The notes under the pieces are model-generated. The model did not search any database. It saw only the letters and a program-made list of their open reading frames with translations, and was not told where the DNA came from. From Bostrychus sinensis (taxonomy: Eukaryota > Chordata > Actinopteri > Gobiiformes > Eleotridae), in the NCBI GenBank assembly GCA_020698575.1, contig CM036254.1, positions 31,400,526-31,464,525 on the forward strand: a DNA stretch of 64,000 nt, written 5' to 3'. The stretch's first letter is position 1; each line of letters opens with the position of its first letter. Below are positions 35,460-48,892 of this stretch, one piece after another. A program made the position numbers and the translations under genes.

Positions 35460-36845
35460 CAGTGGGTAATATAATTTGTATTTCTATTACTAAAAAATAA
35501 AGACTGCATCACCAATTTCTGTCATGTTGATGACACTCATGGTCTCTGATGGTCTCTGATTCTCTCAACTAAAATTTTTACCCTAAAGAGAGTATATTTA
35601 ACACTATATAAAAGAACCTAATACACTCTGACATAAAGTAAAAAATTTGCTCTTGAAATTTTACTGTGATTGTGGAACACTAGACTAGCTTAAGACCCTC
35701 TCTAGTGGCTGGAGGGTACATCAGAGTTTGCCCAGCAGTCGACAGGTAGATGTAGACAGTGTTACACCTGGCCCCTCTGGAGGGTGCTTCAGCAGGATGA
35801 AAATGGATGCTTAGAAATATGATTTTGATTCCAGGCATGTGACAGATCACGTTTACTGTGTGTGATATTAAGCCTGCTGTAAAGTATATTATTATTGCAC
35901 ATAATTCTAAAATGGGTGTGTGGCACCTGAATGCACCGCACTGGCCTGCTGAACAGCTTGTGAGTTGGAAGAGTGTAATTTAAGCCGCACACCTACATAA
36001 TTCACAGCTTTACACCCAGTAATCTGCAGCCTGAAAATACACCAGCCACAGAGGCTGCAAACACAGCTATATTCAGTCATGTTCTTCACACGAGCAGCCT
36101 CTCTGTGTGGTCATGTACGACTGCTGTTAGACTATAGAAACCAAGGCTTGGCTTTTAGCCACATTTTAATGTCTGCGTTCCCATTTTTTTCTCCAATATC
36201 AAACACAGATTCCATTTTTAGATATCTATTTCTCTTTTTTGTCAATGGTCACAAAGAACTCATTAAACAGTCTGTGTGCTGCTGTGCATGCACTTGATGT
36301 CTTAGTTAGTACACATTCATATTTTTACACCTGATTACAGAGAACAATGTACATATGTGATTTGATCAGTGCAGCACCTCGTCCTGACCCTCCTCCAGCA
36401 CATATCTGAGAGTGGCTTTGGAAGAGTGTTGAAAGCTGATTTTTTTTCCCTGAATTTTCCTCATATTTCCTGATTTATTGATGCTGTAATGTACATTCTG
36501 GGCTGTGTTTAAATGGGGAAGTGTGGCGTTACATCACCTCTCCTCTTCCTTTCTGCTCTGCACTGTATGAATCTTTAATGCGCAGAGTGGAAGGACCATT
36601 CAGGATGTGTAATCTGCATGTTTTAATAATGGCCGGTCTCACAACATACATTTATTTGCGGCACAGAGACACTCAGTAAAAGTGTACATGACTTATTCAC
36701 GACGCTGTTAGAGTCTTTGATAAAGAACGTTACACAAATGTCACATCAGGAGGCAACACCAGGACTCATTATAGAGCCACACGAGATCAGCCACATGACT
36801 GCACTTATTCTGTCACATCGGACACATTTGGAATTGGAGAACTTT
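35460..36845. other. Non-coding stretch, no gene recognised
   Basis: 36400-36840 is unique, mixed-composition sequence without transposon words and may hold regulatory DNA. There is no direct proof. Confidence 0.35.
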
Positions 36846-36847
36846 GA

Positions 36848-36871
36848 TTTTTTTTTTTTTTTTTTTTTTTT
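36848..36871. repeat. Poly(T) run of 24
   Basis: Uninterrupted T run. Confidence 0.95.
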
Positions 36872-37292
36872 AACTTAATGTGTTCTCCTTGTTTCCCGCT
36901 TTAACCTCAAAACATGCACAATTGGCTAATTCTCCAGGATCCAGGTTGAGAGCTGGTGAAGGGCCCCTAGATGCTGCACTGCTTTCTCCCACTCACAGGT
37001 TACCCCAGTAATTTGATTTATGGTTTTAAGTTTGCAATGATGTTTGTTTTGTTTTTTTTTTAACAATTTTTATTTGCAGACTTAGTTGCAGTAAAACAAT
37101 GGCCAAAATATGTTTTGTACATAGCCTTTTTGTCTCTTTATCACAGTTCTTATTAACAGCAATGGAATAAAAGATAAAAGTAGACAACAAAGACATGTCA
37201 AAATAAAAATATACAGAAATTTGTTATTAACAACATTTTACTATCCTCCAAAAACAAATACACTACAGTAGCAAGCAATGCATCTTAGAGAA

Positions 37293-37660
37293 GCATTCAT
37301 TCATTCATCTTCTGCTTATTCCCATTAGGGGTCGTGGGTGACTGGAACCTATCCCAGTAACTTAGGACCTCAGGCGCAGTACACCCTGGACAGGGGCCAG
37401 TTAGTCTCAGGGATAACACAGAGACATAAACAGACAACCACTCACTCTCACATTCATTCACTAGGGGCAATTTAGAGTCACCAATTCACCTAACACATGC
37501 ATGTCCTTGGATGGTGGGAGGAAGCCGGAGTACCCAGAGAGAACCCACTGTAACACAGGAGAACATGAAGACCACCCAGAAAGTTTGTGAGATTGAACCC
37601 ATGATCCCCTTGCTGGGAGGTGAGAATACTAACCACTCTCCCACCATACCCCCCTTCTCC
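37293..37660 (-). mobile_element. tRNA-derived fish SINE, nearly full length
   Basis: The plus strand shows the classic series 'ttaggggtcgtgggtgactg', 'acaccctggacaggggccag', 'gggcaatttagagtcacc', 'ggatggtgggaggaagccgg' and 'gagaacatgaagacca'. The tRNA-like head is in complement at about 37590-37655 (gagagtggttagtattctc ... gggttcaatc, A- and B-box-like). It is about 370 bp and moderately diverged. ORFs on both strands are shadows. Confidence 0.8.
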
Positions 37661-37754
37661 CCTTTAAAAAAAAAAAAACATAAAACAAAAACAAAACAAT
37701 CCAATACGACAAAATGGCTAGTGAGACTGAATATGTTACTAGCCAAAATGGAAA

Positions 37755-37832
37755 TCTGTCTGCCCCCTCAAGCCATCCTTCCAGTTACTGGGCAAACAAC
37801 TCTACCCACTGAGCTACTGCTGCCCTAGTTTG
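37755..37832 (-). mobile_element. tRNA-like head of a SINE
   Basis: The complement reads GGCAGCAGTAGCTCAGTGGG, whose TAGCTCAGTGGG fits the tRNA A box. A diverged B-box region follows. It lies about 100 bp from the preceding SINE and is in the same orientation. Confidence 0.55.
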
Positions 37833-37834
37833 AA

Positions 37835-38695
37835 GTCTTGTATATTATATGCTTCTATAATGCCACATTTTGAAGACAATTACTCCAAACCCAGAAGCCA
37901 ATGGGGCATGGGAGAGCTCTAATCCTGGTGCAGTGAGATCGTATTTTCTTCAGTCTGTAGAAATGTTCTCTGCGGGTGCTTCGAAACTCTTCATTTGTGA
38001 TTTAGTCTGCTTCCAGAGAATTACATCTCATCCAAATCCCTGCTATAGTGTCCGCAACAAAAGCCAGCAGCAGTGGGCAAATAGAAATAATGATAGCAAT
38101 TATTATCCCAGCGGTCATCACTTAATCCGTCCTTGTGCTTCTCCCCTGGTTTATTCCTTCTCTCGCCCGGAGCCCTCCCCGACTCCAGGGGGTGTAAAGA
38201 TGTGAGCGCGCCCCCCTGCCTCAGCGGACAGCCCTCCATCTCTCTGCTCTCAGTTGGACAGAGACGCATCAACGCTCTGCTGGGCTTGAGGAATCCTAGA
38301 CACACAAAAATACACACACACTGCTGCTCATCCCTTTCACACACACACACACCTCACAGCTCTGAGCTCTGAAGGTGGTACAAAATCCTGCTCTACCGCC
38401 TCTTCATTTTTTTTCCATCTTTAAGACAATTGTGACTAAATTTAAATTCCTTTAACCCTTGTGCTATCTTTGGGACCGTTTTGGTATTTTGTCAATGAAA
38501 ATGTTGAATACTATTGTTTGTGTATATGCAAAATTTACCAAATTTGGCCAGGGTTGTGTTGGAAGTTTCAAATTTCAGTCTCATTTTAAAACAGTTTAGC
38601 TCTATAATACGCTGTGTACAAAAATGAAACCCTTTCACTGTAATAGTCCCTGACTCTAAATCATGCTCACACTTTTTGAGGCACACACACACACA
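37835..38695. other. Non-coding; possible conserved-element-like segment
   Basis: 37870-38250 is unique sequence with several ATTA/TAAT words (for example 'aataatgatagcaattatta') and no transposon signature. Short (AC)n runs lie at 38338-38352 and 38684-38698. Confidence 0.3.
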
Positions 38696-38702
38696 CACTG
38701 AG

Positions 38703-39313
38703 CAAGAGTGTCCAACCTTTTTACCTAAGAGCTACTTTTACAAATCAAAAAGAGCAGAGAGCTAGTCTAGCTTCTTTTTAACATTTATTTAGTTACTGAA
38801 GCCTATCAAAGTGACTGTGGGGCTAAGGTGAGGTGCACACTGGACAGTGGCCAGTTTGTTGCAGAGCTCACATTTTCAAAGAAAAGTGTATTTTGTTTTC
38901 CCTTAACATTCACCTGAACATTTACAAAATGTTGGTGTACACAACAATTTTAAATTAAAACAAGAAATATTTTGTTCGCTTTATGTGCATTTTGTATGTC
39001 TGTGTGCAGCGACTGACACGCTCATCATTACATTTGTGAAACCAAACTGTAGTCTCCTAATTTGAAAATACTGTAGTCGAGCTAATATCACTACTGCCTC
39101 ATCAAGCAACTCTTTGACAAATACTTGGCAAATAATAACCCAATAGTTTTGTACGCCTTTGAATTTGATCAAATTCATTCACAAGCTGGTTTGCCAAGTG
39201 ATAAGTCCAAATTGGAAAAAAAAAAATTCAGGAATCATAAAGCCTTTGGGGAGCTACTTGGAAAGTGGCTGAGAGTTACTGTTAGCTCCTGAGCTACAGT
39301 TTGGAGACCCCTG
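38703..39313. mobile_element. hAT-like non-autonomous element
   Basis: The left end is CAAGAGTGTCCAACCTTTTT followed by AAGAGCTAC. The complement of the right end is CAGGGGTCTCCAAACTGTAG followed by GAGCTAAC. The ends match the 'ctccaaac...gagctac' hAT family. No clean 8-bp duplication remains. Confidence 0.6.
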
Positions 39314-39329
39314 CTCTAGAGACACTCAA

Positions 39330-39400
39330 AGTACAATGCCGGTGGTGGGGCTCGAACCCACTAACTTTACATTAGTGGGCAAGTGTTTCACTGATGTATG
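39330..39400 (-). mobile_element. tRNA-like SINE fragment
   Basis: The complement contains GTGGGTTCGAGCCCCACC, a perfect B-box/T-arm-like hairpin, preceded by a plausible anticodon-arm region. It has no intact D arm, so it is not called as a tRNA gene. Confidence 0.45.
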
Positions 39401-39765
39401 AAATGTAAAAAAAATTCATTATTATGATAAAAACTCACGTTGATTAAAATATTTGAGTGCTTCAAAGTGGAAACAACAGTTATAAATCTATGGCACTTTT
39501 AAGGAGTGAGCACTTTTGGTACTAAGGGCAACAAATGGCCCCATCCAAAAAAATAAGAATGAATCCAAATCAATACTAGTGTCAAGCTTTTACATTTCCA
39601 AGACCATAATAATACATTTTCACACAGCCCTTAGTATGTTAAAGAATAAAAGAGTTATGTTAATGTTACATCGAAGGTTGAAGTGAGCGTTGCTTAACAA
39701 AGACACTACAAAACAGCATAGGTCTCGATCACGCTGAACCAAATCCAGGTAGTCTCAGTCTAAAA

Positions 39766-40200
39766 CAGGGATGTCCAAACTTTTCTCAAAGAGGACCAGT
39801 TTTGAAGATATGCTAAGATCCAAGGGCCAACCGTCCCTCCTGATTTTTCTCTATGAACTGAACCCACATACAGTATAAAATCAATGTACACAGTATTTTC
39901 CAAATAATTACAAATTATCTCCTTTAAAGGCAAAATCTAAACCAAATTCCAACAAAATAACAACTCTGAACATAAAAAAATATTGTCAAGGTATTTTTTT
40001 ATTTTTATTTTTTAGCCCAGTCTGATTTATAGTTTCTAATTGATCAATACTCATATAACTTGCTATGAATTTTTATACAAATGTACCGACAGCGCTGATG
40101 GTGGACCATTAGTCAAAAATTTTGTCAAAGAAGCTGAGGGCCATATGAAATTTTAACCTGTGCCACAAATAGCCATCGGGCCACACTTTGTCTGGTCTAA
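39766..40200. mobile_element. hAT-like element, second type
   Basis: It starts CAGGGATGTCCAAACTTTTC, contains 'gatccaagggccaac' and ends 'gggccacactttgtctgg'. These are the start and end phrases of another common vertebrate hAT family. No duplication is identified. Confidence 0.55.
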
Positions 40201-40204
40201 AAGG

Positions 40205-42035
40205 ACGCTGGACATTTACAACAGTTACCAAGATAGTGTCGACAAACAATAAATAGAGGAATAAAAGAATGTGGTTCAATTACAGTCATGCTACACCGAT
40301 ATTACATATTCGAAGCATAACTACAGCTGCTAAAATGAGTTTACAGTGCAGTGGCTGGGGATGCTTCTTGTTCAGAGTAATGGACCTAAATACACTCAGA
40401 TCCAAACTGTGTACATACAGAAATGTGGAGCGTAGCCACAAAAGTTGGAAAGAAGCGTAAACACACTGCAGAAAGTACTTCCACTCACATTGTATAATTA
40501 TATGAACTTAGTGTTTTACTACAGACTCTGGACCAACTCCCACACTGCACCCCTTCTGCTATTTTGCACACACCAACCACTCTGGTAAATTAGAGGCCAA
40601 TGACCATACTGGGACAGGTTTGGGCAAAGCAGTGAAAATGCAAAGAAACACGTTTAATACAACAGACAACAAAATGTGAGTCAAAATGAAAAATCTCTGC
40701 AAAATGTGTTCTTTTGTAGATTTGGTTGTGGTGTGTATAAAGCTTCTGTATACCTTTTACACCTTCACAATGTAGGTCACAATACAAGATGGCGGTTACA
40801 GGTAAAATTACTTTTTCAGCTTTTTGGACAGTGCAGTCAAGAACTGACAGGAAAAAAAAATGTCAGTGAGCCAGATACAGTATCTTCACTTCAGTAGCTC
40901 CAAAAACACCATTTTCCAGTCTTATACCACACTCTGAAGGTTTTTACAGAGGGGTTTGATGATATATGATCCCTAGCCTGATATTGATTGGCTATTGGCA
41001 GTATTCTTTTACTCATTTACTGAAACACAAAATAAGATAAGAGATCCATATTTCCCTCTGTAAAAAAAAAACTTTTATCTAATATGTTACAAAATAAACC
41101 AAGAATCAAATCCAGTGTTCAGATGTGTTTTATCTATGTAAATTTACACAGTTTTAAGTATTTAATAGCTAATTTTCATTTTAAAACACAAAATTTTGAT
41201 ACAATTTTTCTTATGTTTACACCACTAATTTACTGGAGAAGTTTCACCTGTAGTGTTGTAGTGCCCCGCCCTCATAACCAGCAGTCAGCATGTTTGCAGG
41301 CAGGTACAGAAAACACAATCCTGCATGTCTGATCAGAACCAGAGTTACATGTAAATGTGTCAGTCTGATTGGGCGACAGTCATTCACATTTTTCTAAACA
41401 TTAGGTCAAGGCAGTTTGCTTCTTTTGCCTAATGGTAGCTGATAATATAATTGCTTTAACATAAATAGCCATAACCATTACTATAATAATGCTGCCACAG
41501 AAAAGGAAGGCTGAGCATGAATGTGCACGTGACACATGAGGACGGGGGTGCTCTACCTCAACAGGGAACAGAGAACTGCATGACCTGGAAGAAAGGCTTG
41601 CAAACGAAAGTGGACGTCCCATTGTGACACTTATTATGTGTCCCAATATTCATTACATCTCCTGCCCTGTGCCCCCCTCGCCCACGCTCTCCCCCGCCTG
41701 CCCCAACGCCTCTGCCTGGGTGGGATTTAAATGAGAAGTGGTGCAGGTATTGCAGAGAGTCTGAGCTCTGCCATGTAACGTCCTTATTAAAGTTTCTGCT
41801 TCATTAGCTCCCATCCGCACATGCACGAGGACTGGGACGTGCTAGATTCATTTACATCTTAACCAATTTAAAAGGAGAGTGCAGACTGGAGGAGTGTCTC
41901 AGTACGCACACACACTCTTCAGGAGAGGGGCCCATAACACAGACTTCCGTGGGCAGCACAAGGTCTTAATAAAACACTGATGTAGAAGTCAGTTTTTACA
42001 GTTAGCCAGCTATTGGGCTTCGTTCACCATTAGGG
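40205..42035. other. Non-coding stretch, no gene recognised
   Basis: No domain-bearing ORF. 41640-41900 is GC-richer unique sequence without a recognisable exon. Confidence 0.4.
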
Positions 42036-42039
42036 ACGC

Positions 42040-42352
42040 CCAATAATAATGCATCAGTCTATTATAGCGCTTTACAGTTAGATGCATTATTCCTTCACTC
42101 CTCAGTCACTCTCGGTGGTGGTGAGCTACTTCTGTAGCCACAGCTGCCCTGGGGCAGACTGACAAGGTGTGGCTGCCATTCTGAACCTAAGGCCTCATGA
42201 CCATTACCAAACACACACTCACTCACACATTCAGTGCTATTTACACTGCAAGTGGATGAAGTGACTTGCCCACGAACACAACGGCAGTATGCAAAGCTCA
42301 TGGAGGGAGTCGGTCAAACCTCAGTGGGCGAATCTACTGAGCTACTGCCCAC
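42040..42352 (-). mobile_element. tRNA-derived SINE, near full length
   Basis: The complement starts GGGCAGTAGCTCAGTAGATT (A-box-like) and continues with the B-box-like GAGGTTTGACCGACTCCC. It then reads 'gttcgtgggcaagtcacttc', 'tgtggctacagaagtagctc', and ends 'aactgtaaagcgc'. The head matches the SINE at 15460 but the tail is different. Confidence 0.7.
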
Positions 42353-42366
42353 ATCAACACCAATAG

Positions 42367-42487
42367 GAGTCTGCTCTGGGCCAATCGCATCGACAAGAGC
42401 CTGCTCTGGACCAATCGCATTGACAAGAGTCTGCTCTGGGCCAATCACACTCAACAGAGGTCTGCTCTGGACCAATCACATTGTCTT
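42367..42487. repeat. Four 30-bp units, each with a CCAAT box
   Basis: The units carry GTCTGCTCTGG(G/A)CCAATC. CCAAT starts at 42381, 42411, 42441 and 42472, with another CCAAT just upstream at 42360. The frame is open because 30 is a multiple of 3, which inflates the 114-residue ORF here. Confidence 0.9.
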
Positions 42488-42549
42488 GGAGGACATGTGT
42501 GTAGATTTTAAAGACATCCAAGAGAGAGAGAGAGAGATCCTGGTGAACC

Positions 42550-43975
42550 AGCTTCTGTTACTGAAACCTCAGGGTTAACCAAGTCATCCAACTTCGTAGA
42601 ACAGGACCCAGGCTCCCAGTCTGTTTTAAAGTCCTACCTCTTCGGTATAGAAGTAACACAATTGCATTATTAATATGCTAATCATTGCTGTATTTTATTG
42701 CTGTATTTTACCCCTAACTTCCAAATTCTTGCTATTTGCTAAATGTATTAACATTCAGCTTTTTAGTAGTGAGAAGGCTAACATTAAAGCTGAAAAGCTG
42801 ACTAGTGAGCTGTGTTAAATGTTAATTAATGACATTACTGACCAATAACTTTGTTGGTCTACATACTGTATGATGATGTCAGTCTTTCGACTTTCCGAGT
42901 TAAGAGCGCATGAACATAAACAAGTTGGGAAAATGACTTCTCATCTCAGAAAGACTAGGACCCGAGTACAAATACAGCATTAGGTGCACATTTACTCAGT
43001 CCAGGATGGCTATATGGGTCTTGGACCTGTGAATGAGTGCAGAATGGGCCCCCTGTCCCCAGTGTGAGAGTCCCCTGAGACAACCCCATTTCAAACCATC
43101 ACAGAGTGTAAACGCATCTCAGGAGGTGATCTGCACCAATTGTCTGTCTCCACTTTTATTCGACTGCTGCCCGTTTTACTCCTCTGTCCTCATCAAGGGC
43201 ACAGTGTGGTGGCTCTAAAACATCTTCTGCCATTATTTCACCAGGAGGATAAAATCTGATCAAAAAGTACTGGAATACTGCCAAATATTCAGATCAGCCT
43301 GCTCTTACCAGTGGTTCTGTTATTACAACCTATGACTCTATAGTTCTCGGCATATGAATACATTTACTCTGCTGAGATGGTGTTCTTTGCAAATTTAGAC
43401 CTATGTAACGTCATGTAGTCACCTACACTGATATACAATGAAACAGCATATATATAAAATAGAATAATTGAATGGGATTAACATTTCTGTAGATCTGATA
43501 AATTGCAAAAGTCAATTGTGTTTCATTTTAGAAAATGAATGGCAAATCTGTATATAGTATGTTCTTGCTGAGTACTAGAGCTTGGCTTGATGCCCTTGAT
43601 CCACACAGTTACACCTGCCTCACTCTGAACATCTGTTAAGCATGAGGCCAGAAACTTGAAGACGATGTAATGGCCGACACGACCCGAGCGTGTCGAACAG
43701 TAACTGCCTTTGAGAGCTCTGTAATGGCGCTGTAATGGTGAGACCTTGGCACAAGAGCTGTGTGTTCACCTCAGAGAGATCAGGCTCCTGGCGTCTGCTC
43801 ATCCCTCACTTCTCAGAGGTTTATACACGTGTGAGAGTCATCACAAGCATCATAAACCGTACATCTGACTTTATTTTTGTAATGTTTTTGTAACTCTAAC
43901 ATTAAACCGTCACCTGGTGCAGCTGCTGGATTCTGGTAAGAACCTACTAAAATCCATCTTGTCGTGCTCAGGATA
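42550..43975. other. Non-coding stretch, no gene recognised
   Basis: Short ORFs only. A Cys-rich 61-residue ORF at 43033-43218 is discussed under rejected items. Confidence 0.4.
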
Positions 43976-46900
43976 ATGGGCCTCATTAATGAATGTTCTC
44001 TTAGGAAAGTTTCTTAATTACCCCTTCTAAGAACTGCTCAAGATAACTTTACATTGGATTCATGACACGTTCTTAAGCTCCCAGATACTTCTCAGCAGAG
44101 AAAGCAACTCTAGGAGTAATACAGGAGTGTACACAGAGTACTACAGGAGTGTATACAGAGTAATACAGGAGTGTACACAGAGTAATACAGGAGCGTATAC
44201 AGAGTACTACAGGAGTGTATACAGAGTAATACAGGAGTGTACACAGAGTACTACAGGAGTGTATACAGAGTAATACAGGAGTGTACACAGAGTAATACAG
44301 GAGCGTATACAGAGTACTACAGGAGTGTATACAGAGTAATACAGGAGTGTACACAGAGTAATACAGAAGTGTATACAGAGTACTACAGGAGTGTATACAG
44401 AGTAATGCAGGAGTATACACAGAGTACAACAGGAGTATATACAGAGTACTACAGGAGCGTACACAGAGTACTACAGGAGTGTATACAGAGTAATGCAGGA
44501 GTGTATACAGAGTAATACAGGAGTATATACAGAGTAGTACAGGAGTGTATACAGAGTACTACAGGAGTGTATACAGAGTACTACAGGAGTGTATACAGAG
44601 TACTACAGGAGCGTAAACAGAGTAATACAGGAGCGTATACAGAGTAGTACAGGAGTGTATACAAAGTACTACAGGAGTGTATACAGAGTACTACAGGAGC
44701 GTATACAGAGTCATACAGGAGTGTATACAGAGTACTACAGGAGCGTAAACAGAGTAATACAGGAGCGTATACAGAGTAGTACAGGAGCGTATACAAAGTA
44801 CTACAGGAGTGTAAACAGAGTACTACAGGAGTGTATACAAAGTACTACAGGAGTGTATACAGAGTACTACAGGAGCATATACAGAGTAATACAGGAGCGT
44901 ATACAGAGTACTACAGGAGGGTATACAAAGTACTACAGGAGTGTATACAGAGTACTACAGGAGCGTATACAGAGTAATACAGAAGTGTATACAGAGTAAT
45001 ACAGGAGGGTATACAGAGTACTACAGGAGCATATACAGAGTACTACAGGAGCGTATACAGAGTAATGCAGGAGTGTATACAGAGTAATACAGGAGTGTAC
45101 ACAGAGTAATACAGGAGTGTACACAGAGGAATACAGGAGTGTACACAGAGTAATACAGGAGTGTACACAGAGTAATACAGGAGCGTATACAGAGTAATAC
45201 AGGAGGGTATACAGAGTAATACAGGAGTGTACACAGAGGAATACAGGAGTGTACACAGAGGAATACAGGAGTGTACACAGAGTAATACAGGAGCGTATAC
45301 AGAGTAATACAGGAGGGTATACAGAGTACTACAGGAGCGTATACAGAGTACTACAGGAGCGTATACAGAGTAATACAGGAGCGTATACAGAGTACTACAG
45401 GAGCGTATACAGTGTAATGCAGGAGTGTATACAGAGTACTACAGGAGTGTATACAGAGTACTACAGGAGTGTACATAAAGTACTACAGGAGCGTATACAG
45501 AGTAATACAGGAGTGTACACAGAGTAATACAGGAGTGTACACAGAGGAATACAGGAGTGTACACAGAGTAATACAGGAGTGTACACAGAGTAATACAGGA
45601 GTGTATACAGAGTACTACAGGAGCATATACAGAGTAATACAGGAGCGTATACAGAGTACTACAGGAGGGTATACAAAGTACTACAGGAGTGTATACAGAG
45701 TACTACAGGAGCGTATACAGAGTAATACAGGAGCGTATACAGAGTAATACAGGAGGGTATACAGAGTACTACAGGAGTGTATACAGAGTAATGCAGGAGT
45801 GTACACAGAGTACAACAGGAGTATATACAGAGTACTACAGGAGCGTACACAGAGTACTACAGGAGTGTATACAGAGTAATACAGGAGTGTATACAGAGTA
45901 ATGCAGGAGTGTATACAGAGTAATACAGGAGTATATAGAGAGTAGTACAGGAGTGTATACAGAGTACTACAGGAGTGTATACAGAGTAATACAGGAGTGT
46001 ATACAGAGTACTACAGAAGCATAAACAGAGTAATACAGGAGCGTATACAGAGTAGTACAGGAGTGTATACAAAGTACTACAGGAGTGTATACAGAGTACT
46101 ACAGGAGCGTATACAGAGTCATACAGGAGTGTAAACAGAGTAATACAGGAATGTACACAGAGTACTACAGGAGTGTATACAGAGTACTACAGGAGTGTAC
46201 ACAGAGTAATACAGGAGTGTAAACAGAGTAATACAGGAGTGTATACAGAGTAATACAGGAGTGTATACAGAGTACTACAGGAGCGTATACAGAGTAATGC
46301 AGGAGTGTATACAGAGTACTACAGGAGCGTATACAGAGTAATACAGGAGTGTATACAGAGTACTACAGGAGCGTATACAGAGTAATGCAGGAGTGTATAC
46401 AGAGTACTACAGGAGTGTATACAGAGTACTACAGGAGTGTACACAGAGTAATACAGGAGTGTAAACAGAGTACTACAGGAGTGTATACAGAGTAATACAG
46501 GAGTGTATACAGAGTAATACAGGAGCGTATACAGAGTAATGCAGGAGTGTATACAGAGTAATACAAGAGTGTATACAGAGTACTACAGGAGTGTATACAG
46601 AGTAATACAGAAGTGTATACAGAGTAATACAGGAGTGTACACAAAGTACTACAGGAGTGTATACAGAGTAATACAGGAGTGTATACAGAGTACTACAGGA
46701 GTGTATACAGAGTACTACAGGAGTGTATACAGAGTAATACAGGAGTGTATACAGAGTAATACAGGAGTGTATACAGAGTAATACAGGAGTGTATACAGAG
46801 TAATACAGGAGTGTATACAGAGTACTACAGGAGTGTATACAGAGTACTACAGCAGTGTATACAGAGTACTACAGGAGTGTATACAGAGTACTACAGGAGT

Positions 46901-46978
46901 GTATACAGAGTAATACAGGAGTGTATACAGAGTAATACAGGAGTGTATACAGAGTAATACAGGAGTGTATACAGAGTA

Positions 46979-48250
46979 CTACAGGAGCGTATACAGAGTA
47001 ATACAGGAGTGTATACAGAGTAATACAGGAGTGTATACAGAGTAATACAGGAGTGTATACAGAGTACTACAGGAGTGTATACAGAGTACTACAGGAGCGT
47101 ATACAGAGTAATACAGGAGTGTAAACAGAGTAATACAGGAGTGTATACAGAGTACTGCAGGAGTGTATACAGAGTAATACAGGAGTGTAAACAGAGTAAT
47201 ACAGGAGAGTACACAGAGTACTACAGGAGCGTATACAGAGTAATACAGGAGTGTATACAGAGTACTACAGGAGTGTATACAGAGTAATACAGGAGCGTAA
47301 ACAGAGTAATACAGGAGTGTACACAGAGTAATACAGGAGTGTATACAAAGTACTACAGGAGCGTATACAGAGTAATACAGGAGTGTAAACAGAGTAATAC
47401 AGGAGTGTATACAGAGTACTACAGGAGTGTACACAGTGTAATACACGAGTGTATACAGAGTAATACAGGAGTGTATACAAAGTACTACAGGAGTGTATAC
47501 AGAGTACTACAGGAGTGTATAGAGAGTACTACAGGAGCGTATACAAAGTAATACAGGAGCGTATACAGAGTACTACAGGAGAGTATACAAAGTACTACAG
47601 GAGTGTATACAAAGTAATGCAGTAGTGTATACAGAGTACTACAGGAGTGTACACAGAGTACAACAGGAGCGTATACAGAGTACTACAGGAGCGTATACAG
47701 AGTACTACAGGAGTGTATACAAAGTACTACAGGAGCGTATACAGAGTAATGCAGGAGCGTATACAGAGTAATACAGGAGTATATACAGAGTACTACAGGA
47801 GTGTATACAGAGTACTACAGGAGCGTATACAGAGTACTACAGGAGCGTATACAGAGTAATACAGGAGTGTATACAGAGTAGTACAGGAGTGTATACAGAG
47901 TACTACTGGAGTGTAAACAGAGTAGTACAGGAGTGTACACAGAGTACTACAGGAGTGTATACAAAGTACTACAGGAGTGTATACAGAGTAATACAGGAGT
48001 GTACACAGAGTAATACAGGAGTGTATACAGAGTACTACAGGAATGTAAACAGAGTACTACAGAAGTGTATACAGAGTAATACAGGAGTGTATACAGAGTA
48101 CTACAGGAGTGTATACAGAGTACTACAGGAGTGTATACAGAGTAATGCAGGAGTGTATACAGAGTACTACAGGAGTGTATACAGAGTACTACAGGAGTGT
48201 ATACAGAGTAATGCAGGAGTGTATACAGAGTACTACAGGAGTGTATACAG
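46979..48250. repeat. Satellite higher-order block, copy 1
   Basis: Contains rare marker variants in fixed order: ACTGCAGGAG (47155), TAATACACGAG (47440), TATAGAGAGTACT (47517) and CTACTGGAG (47903). The same series recurs at +1914 bp and again at +2442 bp. Confidence 0.85.
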
Positions 48251-48892
48251 AGTACTACAGGAGTGTACACAGAGTAATACAGGAGTGTAAACAGAGTAAT
48301 ACAGGAGTGTATACAGAGTAATACAGGAGTGTATACAGAGTACTACAGGAGCGTATACAGAGTAATGCACGAGTGTATACAGAGTACTACAGGAGCGTAT
48401 ACAGAGTAATACAGGAGTGTATACAGAGTACTACAGGAGCGTATACAGAGTAATGCAGGAGTGTATACAGAGTACTACAGGAGTGTATACAGAGTACTAC
48501 AGGAGTGTACACAGAGTAATACAGGAGTGTAAACAGAGTACTACAGGAGTGTATACAGAGTAATACAGGAGTGTATACAGAGTAATACAGGAGCGTATAC
48601 AGAGTAATGCAGGAGTGTATACAGAGTAATACAAGAGTGTATACAGAGTACTACAGGAGTGTATACAGAGTAATACAGAAGTGTATACAGAGTAATACAG
48701 GAGTGTACACAAAGTACTACAGGAGTGTATACAGAGTAATACAGGAGTGTATACAGAGTACTACAGCAGTGTATACAGAGTACTAAAGGAGTGTATACAG
48801 AGTACTACAGGAGTGTATACAGAGTAATACAGGAGTGTATACAGAGTAATACAGGAGTGTATACAGAGTAATACAGGAGTGTATACAGAGTA

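Noticed and set aside
39330..39400. tRNA gene
   Set aside because: Only the T-arm/B-box region is convincing; no intact D arm or acceptor stem, so it is treated as a SINE fragment.
43033..43218. Cys-rich 61-residue ORF resembling a zinc ribbon (CPQC ... CTNC)
   Set aside because: No splice sites, no conserved context and no other family residues; short Cys pairs like this arise by chance.
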